Source: Planctomycetaceae bacterium (GTDB lineage Bacteria; Planctomycetota; Planctomycetia; Planctomycetales; Planctomycetaceae). From it: a stretch of 25,772 bases of DNA. The DNA lies in NCBI GenBank assembly GCA_020426065.1, contig JAGQQT010000003.1, forward strand, positions 1 to 25,772, given 5' to 3'. The notes beneath the pieces were generated by a model. It searched no databases. It was not told where the DNA came from and saw only the letters and a program-made list of their open reading frames with translations. Shown one piece after another: positions 8,241-17,168 of this stretch (within the stretch, counting starts at the first letter, position 1; every line of letters starts with the position of its first letter). A program made the translations under genes and the position numbers.

Positions 8241-9140
8241 ATGAAAGAGGAATTGACTGGACTGCTCGTCATTGACAAACCGCAAGGAGTCACATCACGT
8301 GATGTGGTTAATCGTGTCCAGTCTGCATTGAAAGTGAAACGCTGCGGTCATGCCGGAACACTCGATCCTCTGGCAACCGGCGTACTGGTTGTCTGTGTTG
8401 GCCGGGCAACCCGACTGGTTTCCTTTGTTCAGCAGATGAAGAAGTATTACAGGGGATCGTTTCGCTTTGGGCTGACCAGTGACACGGATGATATTGAGGG
8501 AGAAGTTCAGGAGGTCAGCCATTTTGCTCTTCCGGAACGTTCGCTGGTCGAAGATGCACTCAATTCATTTGTGGGCAACATTCAGCAGGTTCCGCCGAAA
8601 TATTCTGCGGTGATGGTCTCCGGCAAGCGTGCATATGACCTGGCTCGTCAGGGGAAAACATTTGAACTCCAGGCCAGGGAAGTGCAGATCGAGCGTGTGG
8701 AGTTGCTCGAATATAACCCTCCTGACTGGACAATTGATCTGGAATGCGGTTCAGGAACTTATGTCCGCTCCCTTGGGCGCGATCTGGGTGAACAGTTTGG
8801 ATGTGGAGCAGTGATGACTGCATTACGCAGGACCGCTATCGGTTCCTTTCGAGCGGAACAGGCTATCAGCTGGGAAGAATTGTTACGGCCCGATCTTTCA
8901 CAACGCTTGCGTCCCAGTCGGGATGCTGTTTCCCATCTTCCGGTACTGAACGTCGATGATCAGACGGCAAAACTGCTTTGTCATGGAAGAAAGATTGTCT
9001 TTCCGGAACTTGTCCACTCTGATTATTCAGAGGTTGCCGTGCTGGATCCATCCCACCAGCTGATCTGTGTCGCTCACAGGGAAGAATCAGGTTTGCTCAA
9101 GCCGAAAATTGTCTTGCAGTCAAATGCTGGAAACGAGTAA
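8241..9140 (+). CDS. truB: tRNA pseudouridine(55) synthase
   Basis: TruB converts uridine 55 of the tRNA T-loop to pseudouridine. The 299-residue protein starts at ATG 8241; a GTG directly before it (8238) is the alternative. Family blocks are all present: LLVIDKPQGVTS, GHAGTLDPLATGVL with catalytic Asp42, KKYYRGSFRFGLTSDTDDIEG, PPKYSAVMVSGKRAYDLAR and CGSGTYVRSLGRDLG. The C-terminal 80 residues are less conserved and may hold a small PUA-like part. It lies 24 bp behind folC; no strong SD is seen. In many bacteria truB sits with rbfA/infB, so the folC linkage is a local arrangement. Confidence 0.95.
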   Translation: MKEELTGLLVIDKPQGVTSRDVVNRVQSALKVKRCGHAGTLDPLATGVLVVCVGRATRLVSFVQQMKKYYRGSFRFGLTSDTDDIEGEVQEVSHFALPERSLVEDALNSFVGNIQQVPPKYSAVMVSGKRAYDLARQGKTFELQAREVQIERVELLEYNPPDWTIDLECGSGTYVRSLGRDLGEQFGCGAVMTALRRTAIGSFRAEQAISWEELLRPDLSQRLRPSRDAVSHLPVLNVDDQTAKLLCHGRKIVFPELVHSDYSEVAVLDPSHQLICVAHREESGLLKPKIVLQSNAGNE

Positions 9141-9249
9141 ACCGTCTGCATAATGATGTGGCAGCGTTGCCCGCTGTTACGACAGTTCTGGATGAAATTC
9201 TCTTAACGCAAGGGCGATAATCGTTTGGCCTCGAATTTGCTGTTGCCTG

Positions 9250-9281
9250 ATTTTCAATCAGAATTACAATTGGTTGAAAAT
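9250..9281. promoter_or_regulatory. Inverted repeat upstream of the ATP-grasp gene
   Basis: ATTTTCAATCA (9250-9260) and TGGTTGAAAAT (9271-9281) form an 11-bp inverted repeat with one G-T mismatch around a 10-base centre. It ends 26 bp before the ATP-grasp ATG in an A/T-rich stretch, in a 167-bp gap after truB. It could be an operator over the promoter, or a leader hairpin. There is no run of T after it, so it is not a standard terminator. Confidence 0.35.
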
Positions 9282-9307
9282 AACCAGAAACATAACTTGG
9301 CTCGCAT

Positions 9308-10741
9308 ATGTTTTCCAAATATCAACTGCCGGCATGCTTCGATGAACTGATCAGCCCGGAGCATCAGGTTCGCTTCCCCTCCGTATCAGAACCACTCAGT
9401 GCTCTCGGTTATGAACAACTGCTCGCACGGCAGCGGATTACAGAAGAACGATTACGAGACCTTGGAATCACCTTCGCTGTGTACGGGCATGCCGATGGTG
9501 CCGAGAAGGTCTGGCCTTTTGACATTCTGCCCCGGGTCATCAGCCAGGATGAGTGGACTGGCATCGATAAGGGGTTGCGACAGCGCATCTACGCGTTGAA
9601 CCTGTTTATTGATGATGTGTACAACGATCGAAAGATCATTCGGGACCGCATCATACCCGAAGAAATGCTGCAGACCGCAGCCACATTTCGTAAGGAGTGT
9701 GTGGGACATCGTCCGCCACATGGTGTCTGGACGCACATTACTGGAACAGATCTCATTCGCCATAAAGATGGCAAATACTACGTCCTGGAAGATAACCTCC
9801 GCTGTCCTTCGGGGGTGAGTTATGTGCTGGAAAACCGTGAAGTCATGAAGCGGGTTCTGCCGGAACTGTTTCTGGGCAACACAGTCGCTCCGGTTGAAGA
9901 ATACCCGGAAGCCCTGCTGGAAAGTCTGATCGCAACCGCTCCTCCAGGAGTGGACAATCCTGTTGTCGTGGTCCTGACCCCCGGAATATATAACTCAGCC
10001 TATTTCGAACACTGCTTCCTGGCTCAGCAGATGGGAGTGGAACTGGTGCAGGGGCCAGACCTGGTTGTTCAGGGCGATTTCGTTTACATGAAAACCACCC
10101 GGGGACTTGAAAAAGTTGATGTCATCTACCGCCGAATTGATGACACATTCCTGGACCCACTCACATTCAATCCCGACTCGATGATTGGCGTGCCCGGTTT
10201 GATGGATGTTCATCGAAAAGGCAATGTTACTCTCGCCAATGCACCAGGGACTGGGGTGGCCGACGACAAGGCGATCTACGCCTACGTTCCGGAAATCATC
10301 AAATATTATCTCAACGAGGATCCGATCCTCAGTAATGTTCCCACCTACATTTGTGCCGATCCAGAGCAACGGAGCCACGTACTGGCCAACATCACTGAGA
10401 TGGTTGTCAAACCGACCAATGAGGCTGGTGGATACGGTATTGTGCTGGGACCTAGAGCATCCAAACAGGAACTTGAGGATTGTAAAGCAGCCATTCTGGA
10501 CGATCCCCGCAACTATATCGCCCAGCCATTCCTGCAGCTTTCAACCGTTCCTACACTTTGCCCGGATGGAATTGAGCCACGCCATGTCGATTTGCGCCCC
10601 TTCATCCTGCTGGACGGAACCGGTGCCGACAACATCTACGTCCTGCCAGGTGGTTTGACCCGGGTGGCGCTGGTCAAGAATTCAATGATCGTCAACTCCT
10701 CTCAGGGAGGTGGCAGTAAAGATACGTGGGTCCTGGGCTGA
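9308..10741 (+). CDS. Circularly permuted ATP-grasp type 2 protein (DUF404/DUF407 family)
   Basis: This 477-residue protein belongs to the circularly permuted ATP-grasp family, predicted to form amide or peptide-like bonds using ATP. Visible family blocks are [20 protein letters not shown] (158-177), [14 protein letters not shown] (272-285), [18 protein letters not shown] (311-328), [13 protein letters not shown] (366-378), [11 protein letters not shown] (425-435) and the C-terminal GLTRVAL plus [11 protein letters not shown]. The length is normal for the family. The ATG has no clear SD. The alpha-E gene follows after 28 bp, a pairing that recurs in many bacteria, often with a transglutaminase-like gene that is absent here. 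The substrate is unknown. Confidence 0.9.
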   Translation: MFSKYQLPACFDELISPEHQVRFPSVSEPLSALGYEQLLARQRITEERLRDLGITFAVYGHADGAEKVWPFDILPRVISQDEWTGIDKGLRQRIYALNLFIDDVYNDRKIIRDRIIPEEMLQTAATFRKECVGHRPPHGVWTHITGTDLIRHKDGKYYVLEDNLRCPSGVSYVLENREVMKRVLPELFLGNTVAPVEEYPEALLESLIATAPPGVDNPVVVVLTPGIYNSAYFEHCFLAQQMGVELVQGPDLVVQGDFVYMKTTRGLEKVDVIYRRIDDTFLDPLTFNPDSMIGVPGLMDVHRKGNVTLANAPGTGVADDKAIYAYVPEIIKYYLNEDPILSNVPTYICADPEQRSHVLANITEMVVKPTNEAGGYGIVLGPRASKQELEDCKAAILDDPRNYIAQPFLQLSTVPTLCPDGIEPRHVDLRPFILLDGTGADNIYVLPGGLTRVALVKNSMIVNSSQGGGSKDTWVLG

Positions 10742-10769
10742 TCCTCATTTTTCACCAGAAAGTCAAACA

Positions 10770-11753
10770 ATGCTGAGCCGAGTCGCCGATTCAATCTTCT
10801 GGATGAATCGCTACATTGAGCGAGCAGAAAACGTCGCCCGGTTTATCGACGTGAACCAGAAATTAACTCTCGGTTTCCGTGCGGGCATGATGCAGCAGTG
10901 GGAACCTCTGATTCAGACAACCGGAGATACCGAACTGTTCAAGGAGTTGTACGGCGAAGAGTACACCCAGGAGAATGTGGTCCGCTTTCTCGCGTTTGAT
11001 GCCCGCAATCCGAATTCCATTCTGACCTGCACAGATCTGGCCAGAGAAAACGCCCGCCAGATCCGAGATAATCTCACTGCTCCCATGTGGGAGGCCATCA
11101 ATAAATTCTATCTCAAGATTCATCACTATCCGGCCAACTCACATACGTTCGCCAATCCTCAGCACATGCTGGACATCGTGAAGGCACAGTCACAGTTGAT
11201 TGAGGGGGCGACTTCCCTGACACTCCGCAGAAGTGAAGCCTGGAACATCAGCCGCCTGGGAAGGCTGATTGAGCGGGCCGATAAGACGTCCCGGATTCTG
11301 GATGTCAAATATTACATCCTGCTCCCCAGTGTGCAGCATGTGGGGAGCGACCTGGATATCGTCCAGTGGTCCGCACTGCTGGATTCCGCTTCTGCTCTGC
11401 AGATGTACCGGAAAACCTGCGGCCGAATTCAGCGGAAAGCAGTGGTCAAGTTCCTGCTTCTGGACCGGCTCTTCCCCCGCTCCTTGCACTATTGCCTCGT
11501 GAATGCCGATGAAGCCCTCCGCTTTATTTCGGGATCACTCCCCAATGTGTTTTCCAATCCGGCTGAGCAGTTGCTCGGACGGATGAAAACCAACATGGAT
11601 TACGCTTCCGTGGATGAAATCATCGAGTCAGGATTGCACGAGTTCATTGATGCATTCCAGCGCCAGTTAAACGATCTGGGGGAAGCGATTCGGGATACCT
11701 TCTATGGCAACACCAGCACCATTACCCAGTCTCAAACGCAGTATTCCTATTGA
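10770..11753 (+). CDS. Alpha-E domain protein (DUF403 family), partner of the ATP-grasp protein
   Basis: The 327-residue all-helical protein starts at ATG 10770, because [20 protein letters not shown] is the exact family N-terminus; a start at 10710 would overlap the previous gene and add unrelated residues. Other family signs are [10 protein letters not shown], the internal [25 protein letters not shown], and [16 protein letters not shown]. Alpha-E proteins have no known activity; comparative genomics links them to circularly permuted ATP-grasp enzymes in a predicted peptide-modifying or amide-synthesising module. No signal peptide or membrane helix is seen. It converges on argJ with a 45-bp gap and no obvious terminator. 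Confidence 0.9.
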   Translation: MLSRVADSIFWMNRYIERAENVARFIDVNQKLTLGFRAGMMQQWEPLIQTTGDTELFKELYGEEYTQENVVRFLAFDARNPNSILTCTDLARENARQIRDNLTAPMWEAINKFYLKIHHYPANSHTFANPQHMLDIVKAQSQLIEGATSLTLRRSEAWNISRLGRLIERADKTSRILDVKYYILLPSVQHVGSDLDIVQWSALLDSASALQMYRKTCGRIQRKAVVKFLLLDRLFPRSLHYCLVNADEALRFISGSLPNVFSNPAEQLLGRMKTNMDYASVDEIIESGLHEFIDAFQRQLNDLGEAIRDTFYGNTSTITQSQTQYSY

Positions 11754-11798
11754 GTTTGACCGTTCTGGCTAAAGTTGCGGCTCGCTAACTGAACTCAC

Positions 11799-13001
11799 TC
11801 AAGTCGTGTATTCTGAATTGAGTCGAACGTAGTCGGTTGTCAGATCGCTGGTCCAGATGCGCCAGCGGCCTTCACCCTGGGTGAGGGTGATATCCAGAAC
11901 GACATCACCAGTTTGCATGGAGGCACTGATTTTCGATTCATCAAATGCCACTGGCTTCCCTTTCTTGAACACAGCATGCCGGTTAATAGCCAGGGAAACA
12001 TCGGCTTCAGAATCGAGACAGCCGGTTCGTCCGCAGGCCGAAACAATTCTTCCCCAGTTGGGATCGTTGCCTGCGATGGCGGTTTTGACCAGAACATCAT
12101 TGGCCACTTCACGGGCAATGATTTCCGCCTCTTCGAAGTTGCGTGCTCCTTCAACATCCACAGTGACGAAGTGACTCGCTCCTTCGGCATCCCGGATAAT
12201 CATCTGAGCCAGGTCTACGCACATCTTCATCAGGGCTGCCTGGAACTGGGCCACATCCCCTCGATCTTTCAATCGGACTCCCGACTTCCCATTGGCAAGC
12301 AGCAGGACTGAGTCACTGGTGCTGGTGTGCCCGTCCACACTGATACAATTGAACGACTGGTTCACGGCGACTGGTAACAGGTTTTCCGCTTGATCGGAAT
12401 CCAGGGTCAGATCGGTCATGATTACCGCCAGCATCGTCGCCATATTGGGGGCAATCATCGCTGCTCCCTTGGCGACACCCGTCAATGTCACTCTGCCGGT
12501 TTCCAGATCCACATCGCGGGTGATCAGTTTGGCATAGGTATCGGTTGTCATCATCGCTGTGGCAGCGCTGGTGATTCCGGCTTCATCTCCAGTAGCCGTT
12601 GCCACTGCTTCGGGAAGTTTCTGGGAAATCTTTTCGACGGGGAGCTGAACCCCAATCACGCCTGTTGAGCAGACCAGTATCTGATCCGCTTCACAGCCAA
12701 TTTGAGCAGCCAGTTCGGCTGTCATTCTTTCCGCAGTGGCAATTCCCTCCGGCCCGGTACAGGCATTGGCATTCCCGGAGTTGATAATCACTCCCCGGAT
12801 TTTCTGGGAGGGTAGACGTTTGCGTGAGACCTGCACCGGGGCCCCGGAAACCCGGTTAGTGGTAAAGACACCCGCGGCCGCACAGGACGTTTCAGAAAGA
12901 AAAATCGCCAGATCCCGTTTGCTGGCATTGGATTTGATACCACAACAGGTGCCGCTGGCTCGAAAACCTTCTGGCAAACCGGGGGAGCGATCACGCGACA
13001 T
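11799..13001 (-). CDS. argJ: Bifunctional ornithine acetyltransferase / N-acetylglutamate synthase
   Basis: ArgJ moves the acetyl group from N-acetylornithine to glutamate in the recycling route of arginine synthesis; many members also make N-acetylglutamate from acetyl-CoA. The 400-residue protein has INSGNANACTG (73-83), CSTGVIG (111-117, oxyanion region) and KGAAMIAPNMATMLAV (178-193). The precursor is known to cut itself before the conserved Thr of MATM, here Thr189, giving alpha and beta chains with Thr as nucleophile. The C-terminus, YVRLNSEYTT, is family-typical. No other arg gene lies in the window. It is divergent from ispA, and a palindrome lies 32 bp upstream of its start. Confidence 0.95.
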   Translation of the reverse strand: MSRDRSPGLPEGFRASGTCCGIKSNASKRDLAIFLSETSCAAAGVFTTNRVSGAPVQVSRKRLPSQKIRGVIINSGNANACTGPEGIATAERMTAELAAQIGCEADQILVCSTGVIGVQLPVEKISQKLPEAVATATGDEAGITSAATAMMTTDTYAKLITRDVDLETGRVTLTGVAKGAAMIAPNMATMLAVIMTDLTLDSDQAENLLPVAVNQSFNCISVDGHTSTSDSVLLLANGKSGVRLKDRGDVAQFQAALMKMCVDLAQMIIRDAEGASHFVTVDVEGARNFEEAEIIAREVANDVLVKTAIAGNDPNWGRIVSACGRTGCLDSEADVSLAINRHAVFKKGKPVAFDESKISASMQTGDVVLDITLTQGEGRWRIWTSDLTTDYVRLNSEYTT

Positions 13002-13032
13002 GGTGAAAGTTTCTCATTAACATGAAAGGGAA

Positions 13033-13056
13033 AGGATCATTTTTCTGGATGATCCT
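13033..13056. promoter_or_regulatory. Palindrome in the argJ/ispA divergent region, candidate operator
   Basis: AGGATCAT (13033-13040) and ATGATCCT (13049-13056) are perfect 8-bp arms around an 8-base centre. It is placed 31 bp from the argJ start and 63 bp from the ispA start, where a dimeric regulator could act on either promoter. It does not resemble the Escherichia coli ARG box (A/T-rich, TGAAT...ATTCA). Confidence 0.35.
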
Positions 13057-13119
13057 GGCCAGTACAAATTCTGCTGGCGTTTCATCACTGGACAGTATCG
13101 TAATGAAAACCGGCTCACT

Positions 13120-14022
13120 GTGCACGTATTTCCCCAGTCCGTTCTCGAATTGATTCCTCAGGTCGAAGCGTATCTCGATCAGGCCACGCAGTTTGACGAT
13201 CAAACACCCGTACGTCTCAAAGAAGCGATCCGTTACAGCCTGCTGGCGGGGGGAAAGCGGTTACGTCCCGTTCTGCTGCTGCTCTGCTACCGGCTCGGAA
13301 AAACAGACAGTGATGACTGTCTTAGAGCCGCGCTGCCGGCAGCCGCTGCGCTCGAAATGATTCACACGTATTCACTCATTCATGATGATCTGCCGGCGAT
13401 GGACGATGACGATCTGCGTCGTGGTCGCCCCACCTGTCATATCCAGTTTGATGAGGCCACGGCCATTCTGGCTGGTGATGGTCTTCTAACACTGGCGTTT
13501 GAAACACTGGCCACTGGCTTAAATGAACCGGCCCTGATTTCCGCGTGTTGCCGGGAACTGGCCATTGCCTCCGGAGTGGCAGGGATGGTTGGCGGACAAC
13601 AGGCGGACCTGGAAGCCGAATCCTGTCCCGAATCACTCCGCACGCTCGATCAGTTGCGAGGTATTCATCGCCGAAAAACAGGGGCCCTGATTCGTTCGGC
13701 CTGCCGAATGGGCGGAATTCTTGCCAAAGTCACTCCCGAACAGTTGCAATCCTTCACGACATACGGAGAAGCAATCGGCCTGGCATTTCAGATCGCAGAT
13801 GATCTGCTCGATGAGACCGGAACCACTGAGAACATGGGCAAACGGGTCGCAAAAGACCAGAATCGGGAAAAAATGACCTATCCCGGTCTGATGGGACTGG
13901 AAAACAGTCGTCAACTGGCAAAACAGCTGGTGGAGTCTGCAATCGACGCCTTGAGAATTTTTCCGGGACAAACCGCTGCATTGGAGTGGCTGGCTCGGTA
14001 TAGTATTGAACGAGACCGTTGA
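13120..14022 (+). CDS. ispA: Short-chain polyprenyl diphosphate synthase (farnesyl/geranylgeranyl type)
   Basis: This 300-residue enzyme condenses isopentenyl diphosphate with allylic diphosphates. It has GGKRLRP (44-50), the first Asp-rich motif DDLPAMDDDD (89-98), the second Asp-rich motif DDLLD (227-231), and GGQQADLEAE (158-167). The two-residue insertion in the first motif and the preceding YSLIHDD match bacterial type II farnesyl synthases such as IspA; geranylgeranyl production cannot be excluded. The start is a GTG at 13120 without a clear SD; nothing conserved is lost with it. dxs follows after 81 bp, so precursor supply and chain building are probably cotranscribed, as in many bacteria where xseB-ispA-dxs cluster. 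Confidence 0.9.
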   Translation: MHVFPQSVLELIPQVEAYLDQATQFDDQTPVRLKEAIRYSLLAGGKRLRPVLLLLCYRLGKTDSDDCLRAALPAAAALEMIHTYSLIHDDLPAMDDDDLRRGRPTCHIQFDEATAILAGDGLLTLAFETLATGLNEPALISACCRELAIASGVAGMVGGQQADLEAESCPESLRTLDQLRGIHRRKTGALIRSACRMGGILAKVTPEQLQSFTTYGEAIGLAFQIADDLLDETGTTENMGKRVAKDQNREKMTYPGLMGLENSRQLAKQLVESAIDALRIFPGQTAALEWLARYSIERDR

Positions 14023-14103
14023 ATTTGCAGCTGGTGAACAGACAGTCAAAACCTGGTTGTACGGATTCACCCTGGTGGTATTTTCTCGATTGGAAAACAT
14101 GTG

Positions 14104-16020
14104 ATGGAATACGAACTGTTACCGCTCATCTCCTCGCCACAGGATCTGCGTACGCTCAATGATGAGCAACTCGAGAAGCTCGCTTCGGAAATCCGGGAAG
14201 CCCTCTGCCAGATTGTGGAAACCAAACCCGCCCACTTTGCCAGCAATCTGGGTGTGGTCGAACTCTGCCTGGCCCTGCACCTGGTTTTTGATTTTTCACG
14301 GGACCGACTGCTCTGGGATACCGGTCACCAGATTTATCCACACAAATTAATCACCGGACGATTTCCCCAGTTTCTTTCCATCCGGGATCGGGGTGGTTTG
14401 ATGGGTTTCCCCAATCCCCGGGAAAGTCCATACGATCTGTTTATGACCGGACACGCTGGCTCTTCCGTTTCAACCGTACTGGGCATGAAAACGGCTGATG
14501 ACCTGCTCGGAGAATCCGATCGGAAATCGGTAGCCGTAATCGGCGATGGAGCATTGCCTTCCGGTGTTGTCTTTGAAGCTTTCAACAACGCTGCCGGTTT
14601 GAACAAGGATCTGCTGGTCATTCTCAATGACAACAAGATGGGAATCTGCCCGCGAGTTGGTGGGCTGGCTGAGTACCTGGATAAAGCCCGCGTCGCTCCC
14701 TTTTACAATGGGCTGAAACGGGATGTCGCCTGGGTGTTGAACAAACTCCCGATGGTCGGCGATTCAACCGTAAAGGGGATTTCCACTTTCAAGGATGCCG
14801 TCAAAACACTTCTGCATGGCGGGATGCTGTTTGAACAGCTTGGCTTCCGCTACATCGGCCCAATTGACGGGCATGATTTGCGGTCACTTCGCAAGCATCT
14901 GGAAATGGTCAAGGACATTAAAGGTCCGACCTTGCTCCACGTGTTTACCGATAAAGGAAAAGGGTTCCAGCCAGCGTGTGAGGATCCAGTCAAATTCCAT
15001 TCCCCCTCTCCGTTTGAGCGGACGCCGGAAGGTTTTGCCATTCCTCGCGTTCAGGGAAAATCAGTCAGCTATACCGAAATCGCCAGTGAAACGATTTATC
15101 GTCAAATGAAACAGGACGAAAAAGTTGTCGTCCTCACCGCCGCCATGTGTGCGGGGAATAACCTGGAAAAAGTGCGGGATGAACTGCCGGATCGCTTCTT
15201 TGATACCGGGATCTGTGAAGCCCACGCGGTTGCTTTTGCCGCGGGCATGGCCAAGTCGGGAATGAAGCCGATCGTCGATATTTACAGCACGTTCCTCCAG
15301 CGCAGTTTCGATCACATTTTCCAGGAAGTCGCCCTGCAGAATCTGCCGGTGACCTTCTGCATGGATCGGGCTGGTTTGTGCGGTCCGGATGGCCCCACGC
15401 ATCACGGGGTGTTCGATAACACTTACATGCGGGCCTTCCCCAACATCACGGTGATGGCTCCGGGAGATTCTCAGGATCTGGAAGCCATGATTCCCTTTGC
15501 GGTCAATCATGATGGGCCGGTTTCAATCCGCTATCCCAAAACGACCGCCGAAGTCGTGCCGCGTGATACGTCTTTTGCTCCGATCGAGTATGGGAAAAGT
15601 GAAGTCATCAGCTGGGGCAATGATGTGGCCATCGTTTGCTTTGGTGGACTGCTGTCAGAATGTCTCAAGGCGGCGGACAAGCTGTCCAAGGACGGCATTG
15701 ATATCGGTTTGATCAATGCCCGTTTCCTCCGCCCGCTCGATACCGATGTCATCCTCAAGGCGATTCGCAGCTGCGAGGTTGTGATCACCGTAGAAGAAAA
15801 CACTCTGTGTGGTGGATTCGGTTCGACTGTTCTGGAATGTGCCAACGATGCAGGACTTTCGACCCAGAATGTCCGTCGGCTGGGGATTCCAGACCGCTTC
15901 ATCGAACATGGCGACCGGGCAACTCTGCTGGCGGAACTGGGACTGAATGCCTCCGGCTTCATTCGGGTTGTTCGCGAGATGCTCGAATGGCAATCCTCTG
16001 ATTCCCCCGTCGCTTCCTGA
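14104..16020 (+). CDS. dxs: 1-deoxy-D-xylulose-5-phosphate synthase
   Basis: DXS joins pyruvate and glyceraldehyde 3-phosphate with thiamine diphosphate, the first step of the MEP isoprenoid pathway. The ATG at 14104 is preferred over the adjoining GTG at 14101. The 638-residue length is normal. Seen are ASNLGVVELCLALH (46-59), WDTGHQIYPHK (71-81), thiamine-diphosphate motif GDGA (147-150) to LNDN (174-177), IGPIDGHDL, the catalytic-Glu block GICEAHAVAFAAGMA, DRAGLCGPDGPTHHG, EENTLCGGFGS and the C-terminal LGIPDRFIEHG. Some usually fixed positions differ: GHAGSSVS (116-123) replaces the common GHSSTSIS, and GDGALPSG replaces GDGAxTxG. It lies behind ispA, and a palindromic element follows it. 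Confidence 0.93.
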   Translation: MEYELLPLISSPQDLRTLNDEQLEKLASEIREALCQIVETKPAHFASNLGVVELCLALHLVFDFSRDRLLWDTGHQIYPHKLITGRFPQFLSIRDRGGLMGFPNPRESPYDLFMTGHAGSSVSTVLGMKTADDLLGESDRKSVAVIGDGALPSGVVFEAFNNAAGLNKDLLVILNDNKMGICPRVGGLAEYLDKARVAPFYNGLKRDVAWVLNKLPMVGDSTVKGISTFKDAVKTLLHGGMLFEQLGFRYIGPIDGHDLRSLRKHLEMVKDIKGPTLLHVFTDKGKGFQPACEDPVKFHSPSPFERTPEGFAIPRVQGKSVSYTEIASETIYRQMKQDEKVVVLTAAMCAGNNLEKVRDELPDRFFDTGICEAHAVAFAAGMAKSGMKPIVDIYSTFLQRSFDHIFQEVALQNLPVTFCMDRAGLCGPDGPTHHGVFDNTYMRAFPNITVMAPGDSQDLEAMIPFAVNHDGPVSIRYPKTTAEVVPRDTSFAPIEYGKSEVISWGNDVAIVCFGGLLSECLKAADKLSKDGIDIGLINARFLRPLDTDVILKAIRSCEVVITVEENTLCGGFGSTVLECANDAGLSTQNVRRLGIPDRFIEHGDRATLLAELGLNASGFIRVVREMLEWQSSDSPVAS

Positions 16021-16124
16021 TGTGAGACTGGTGGCACGCTCAGAATGGAACGAAGCAGAATAATGGACATGGTCGTTCCAGGCTGTTTGTTTGATAAGTT
16101 TCTAAACCAAATGACTGAGTGGTT

Positions 16125-16202
16125 AATGAGCCGCAAGGCGCTAGCCGCGGGTCGTTTTGAGTTGGACATTCAACAGCAAACACCCGCGGTATCCGGCTCA
16201 TT
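16125..16202. repeat. 78-bp GC-rich imperfect palindrome, possible dispersed planctomycetal repeat
   Basis: The outer arms AATGAGCCG (16125-16133) and CGGCTCATT (16194-16202) are a perfect 9-bp inverted repeat; inner arms CCGCGGGT (16145-16152) and ACCCGCGG (16182-16189) are a perfect 8-bp one. The left arm carries an 11-base insert, CAAGGCGCTAG, and the right a 4-base insert. The centre is A/T-richer and partly self-complementary. It lies in the 230-bp gap between dxs and the nitrilase gene. The left arm resembles a GC-rich string that I recall as common between planctomycetal genes, but no second copy was noticed here. It could also act as a transcript 3' end. Confidence 0.5.
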
Positions 16203-16250
16203 TCATGAAACTTTTTCCAGTCCCATCAGAATGATATTGAAGGCAGATGC

Positions 16251-17120
16251 ATGAAAATTGCTGGCGTGCAGTTGGACATTTCTCTTGGTCAGATCGAGCA
16301 GAATCTGGCCTCCATGGATCAGATGATCGCTGAAGCGGCCTCCAATGGTGCTCAACTGGTGATCTTCCCCGAATGCACGCTTACCGGATACTGCTTTGAT
16401 TCTCTGGATGAAGCACGCGAGTATTCCCAGCCAGCAAATGGAACTGCTGCCCGATCTGTTGTCGAACTCTGTCAACAACACCAGGTTCACTCTGTCTACG
16501 GATTTCTGGAATCTGATGGAGACAGGGTTTTCAACGCATGTTCTCTGGTTGGGCCGGAGGGAGTCATTTCCACTTATCGCAAGGTCCACCTGCCTTACCT
16601 GGGGATCGATCGATTCACAACTTACGGGGATCGGCCATTTGAAGTAGCCAGCATGCCGGGGCTGAATGTGGGCATGAATATCTGTTATGACGCCGCTTTT
16701 CCTGAGGCGGCCCGCTGTTTGACCCTGCTGAGAGCGGATCTGATTGCCTTGCCCACCAACTGGCCACCGGGAGCGGAGTGTATGTCGCCGGCAGTCATCT
16801 GCACGCGGGCCATGGAAAATAAGGTCTATTACGCGGCGATCAATCGAATCGGAACCGAACGGGGCGTTACATTTATTGGCCGCAGTTGTATCTGTGGTCC
16901 AAACGGTGAAATCCTGGCCGCCGCAGCAGACACCGAACAAACCATCCTGTACGCTGAAATTGATGTCAACATTCCCCGTGACAAACATGTGATTCGCCGC
17001 AAAGGATTGCATGAAATTGATCGACTGGCAGATCGGCGACCGGAATGCTATCACCCGCTGACCGAGCCACATCAACTCACGACACCCCGGATGAGACTGG
17101 GGGCGAAGTCGGATACATAA
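16251..17120 (+). CDS. Carbon-nitrogen hydrolase (nitrilase superfamily)
   Basis: The 289-residue cytoplasmic enzyme has the full Glu-Lys-Cys triad: Glu41 in FPECTLTGY, Lys111 in YRKVHLPY and Cys145 in [10 protein letters not shown]. The family hydrolyses amides, carbamoyl groups or nitriles; the Asp after Cys and the overall pattern fit amidase/carbamoylase branches better than true nitrilases. The substrate cannot be given from sequence. The ATG is supported by GAAGG seven bases upstream. It begins 48 bp after the palindromic element and is followed, 48 bp on, by the NYN nuclease gene, so the two may be cotranscribed, with no evident functional link. Confidence 0.9.
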   Translation: MKIAGVQLDISLGQIEQNLASMDQMIAEAASNGAQLVIFPECTLTGYCFDSLDEAREYSQPANGTAARSVVELCQQHQVHSVYGFLESDGDRVFNACSLVGPEGVISTYRKVHLPYLGIDRFTTYGDRPFEVASMPGLNVGMNICYDAAFPEAARCLTLLRADLIALPTNWPPGAECMSPAVICTRAMENKVYYAAINRIGTERGVTFIGRSCICGPNGEILAAAADTEQTILYAEIDVNIPRDKHVIRRKGLHEIDRLADRRPECYHPLTEPHQLTTPRMRLGAKSDT

Positions 17121-17168
17121 CGGACAATTCCAGTTCGACTGCTCCACCACAGATTCGAGATACGATTC

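Noticed and set aside
10710..10769. Upstream start for the alpha-E gene overlapping the ATP-grasp gene
   Set aside because: The family N-terminus [20 protein letters not shown] begins exactly at 10770.
16045..16254. 69-codon open frame between dxs and the nitrilase gene
   Set aside because: It runs through the palindromic element and overlaps the next start by four bases; no protein features.
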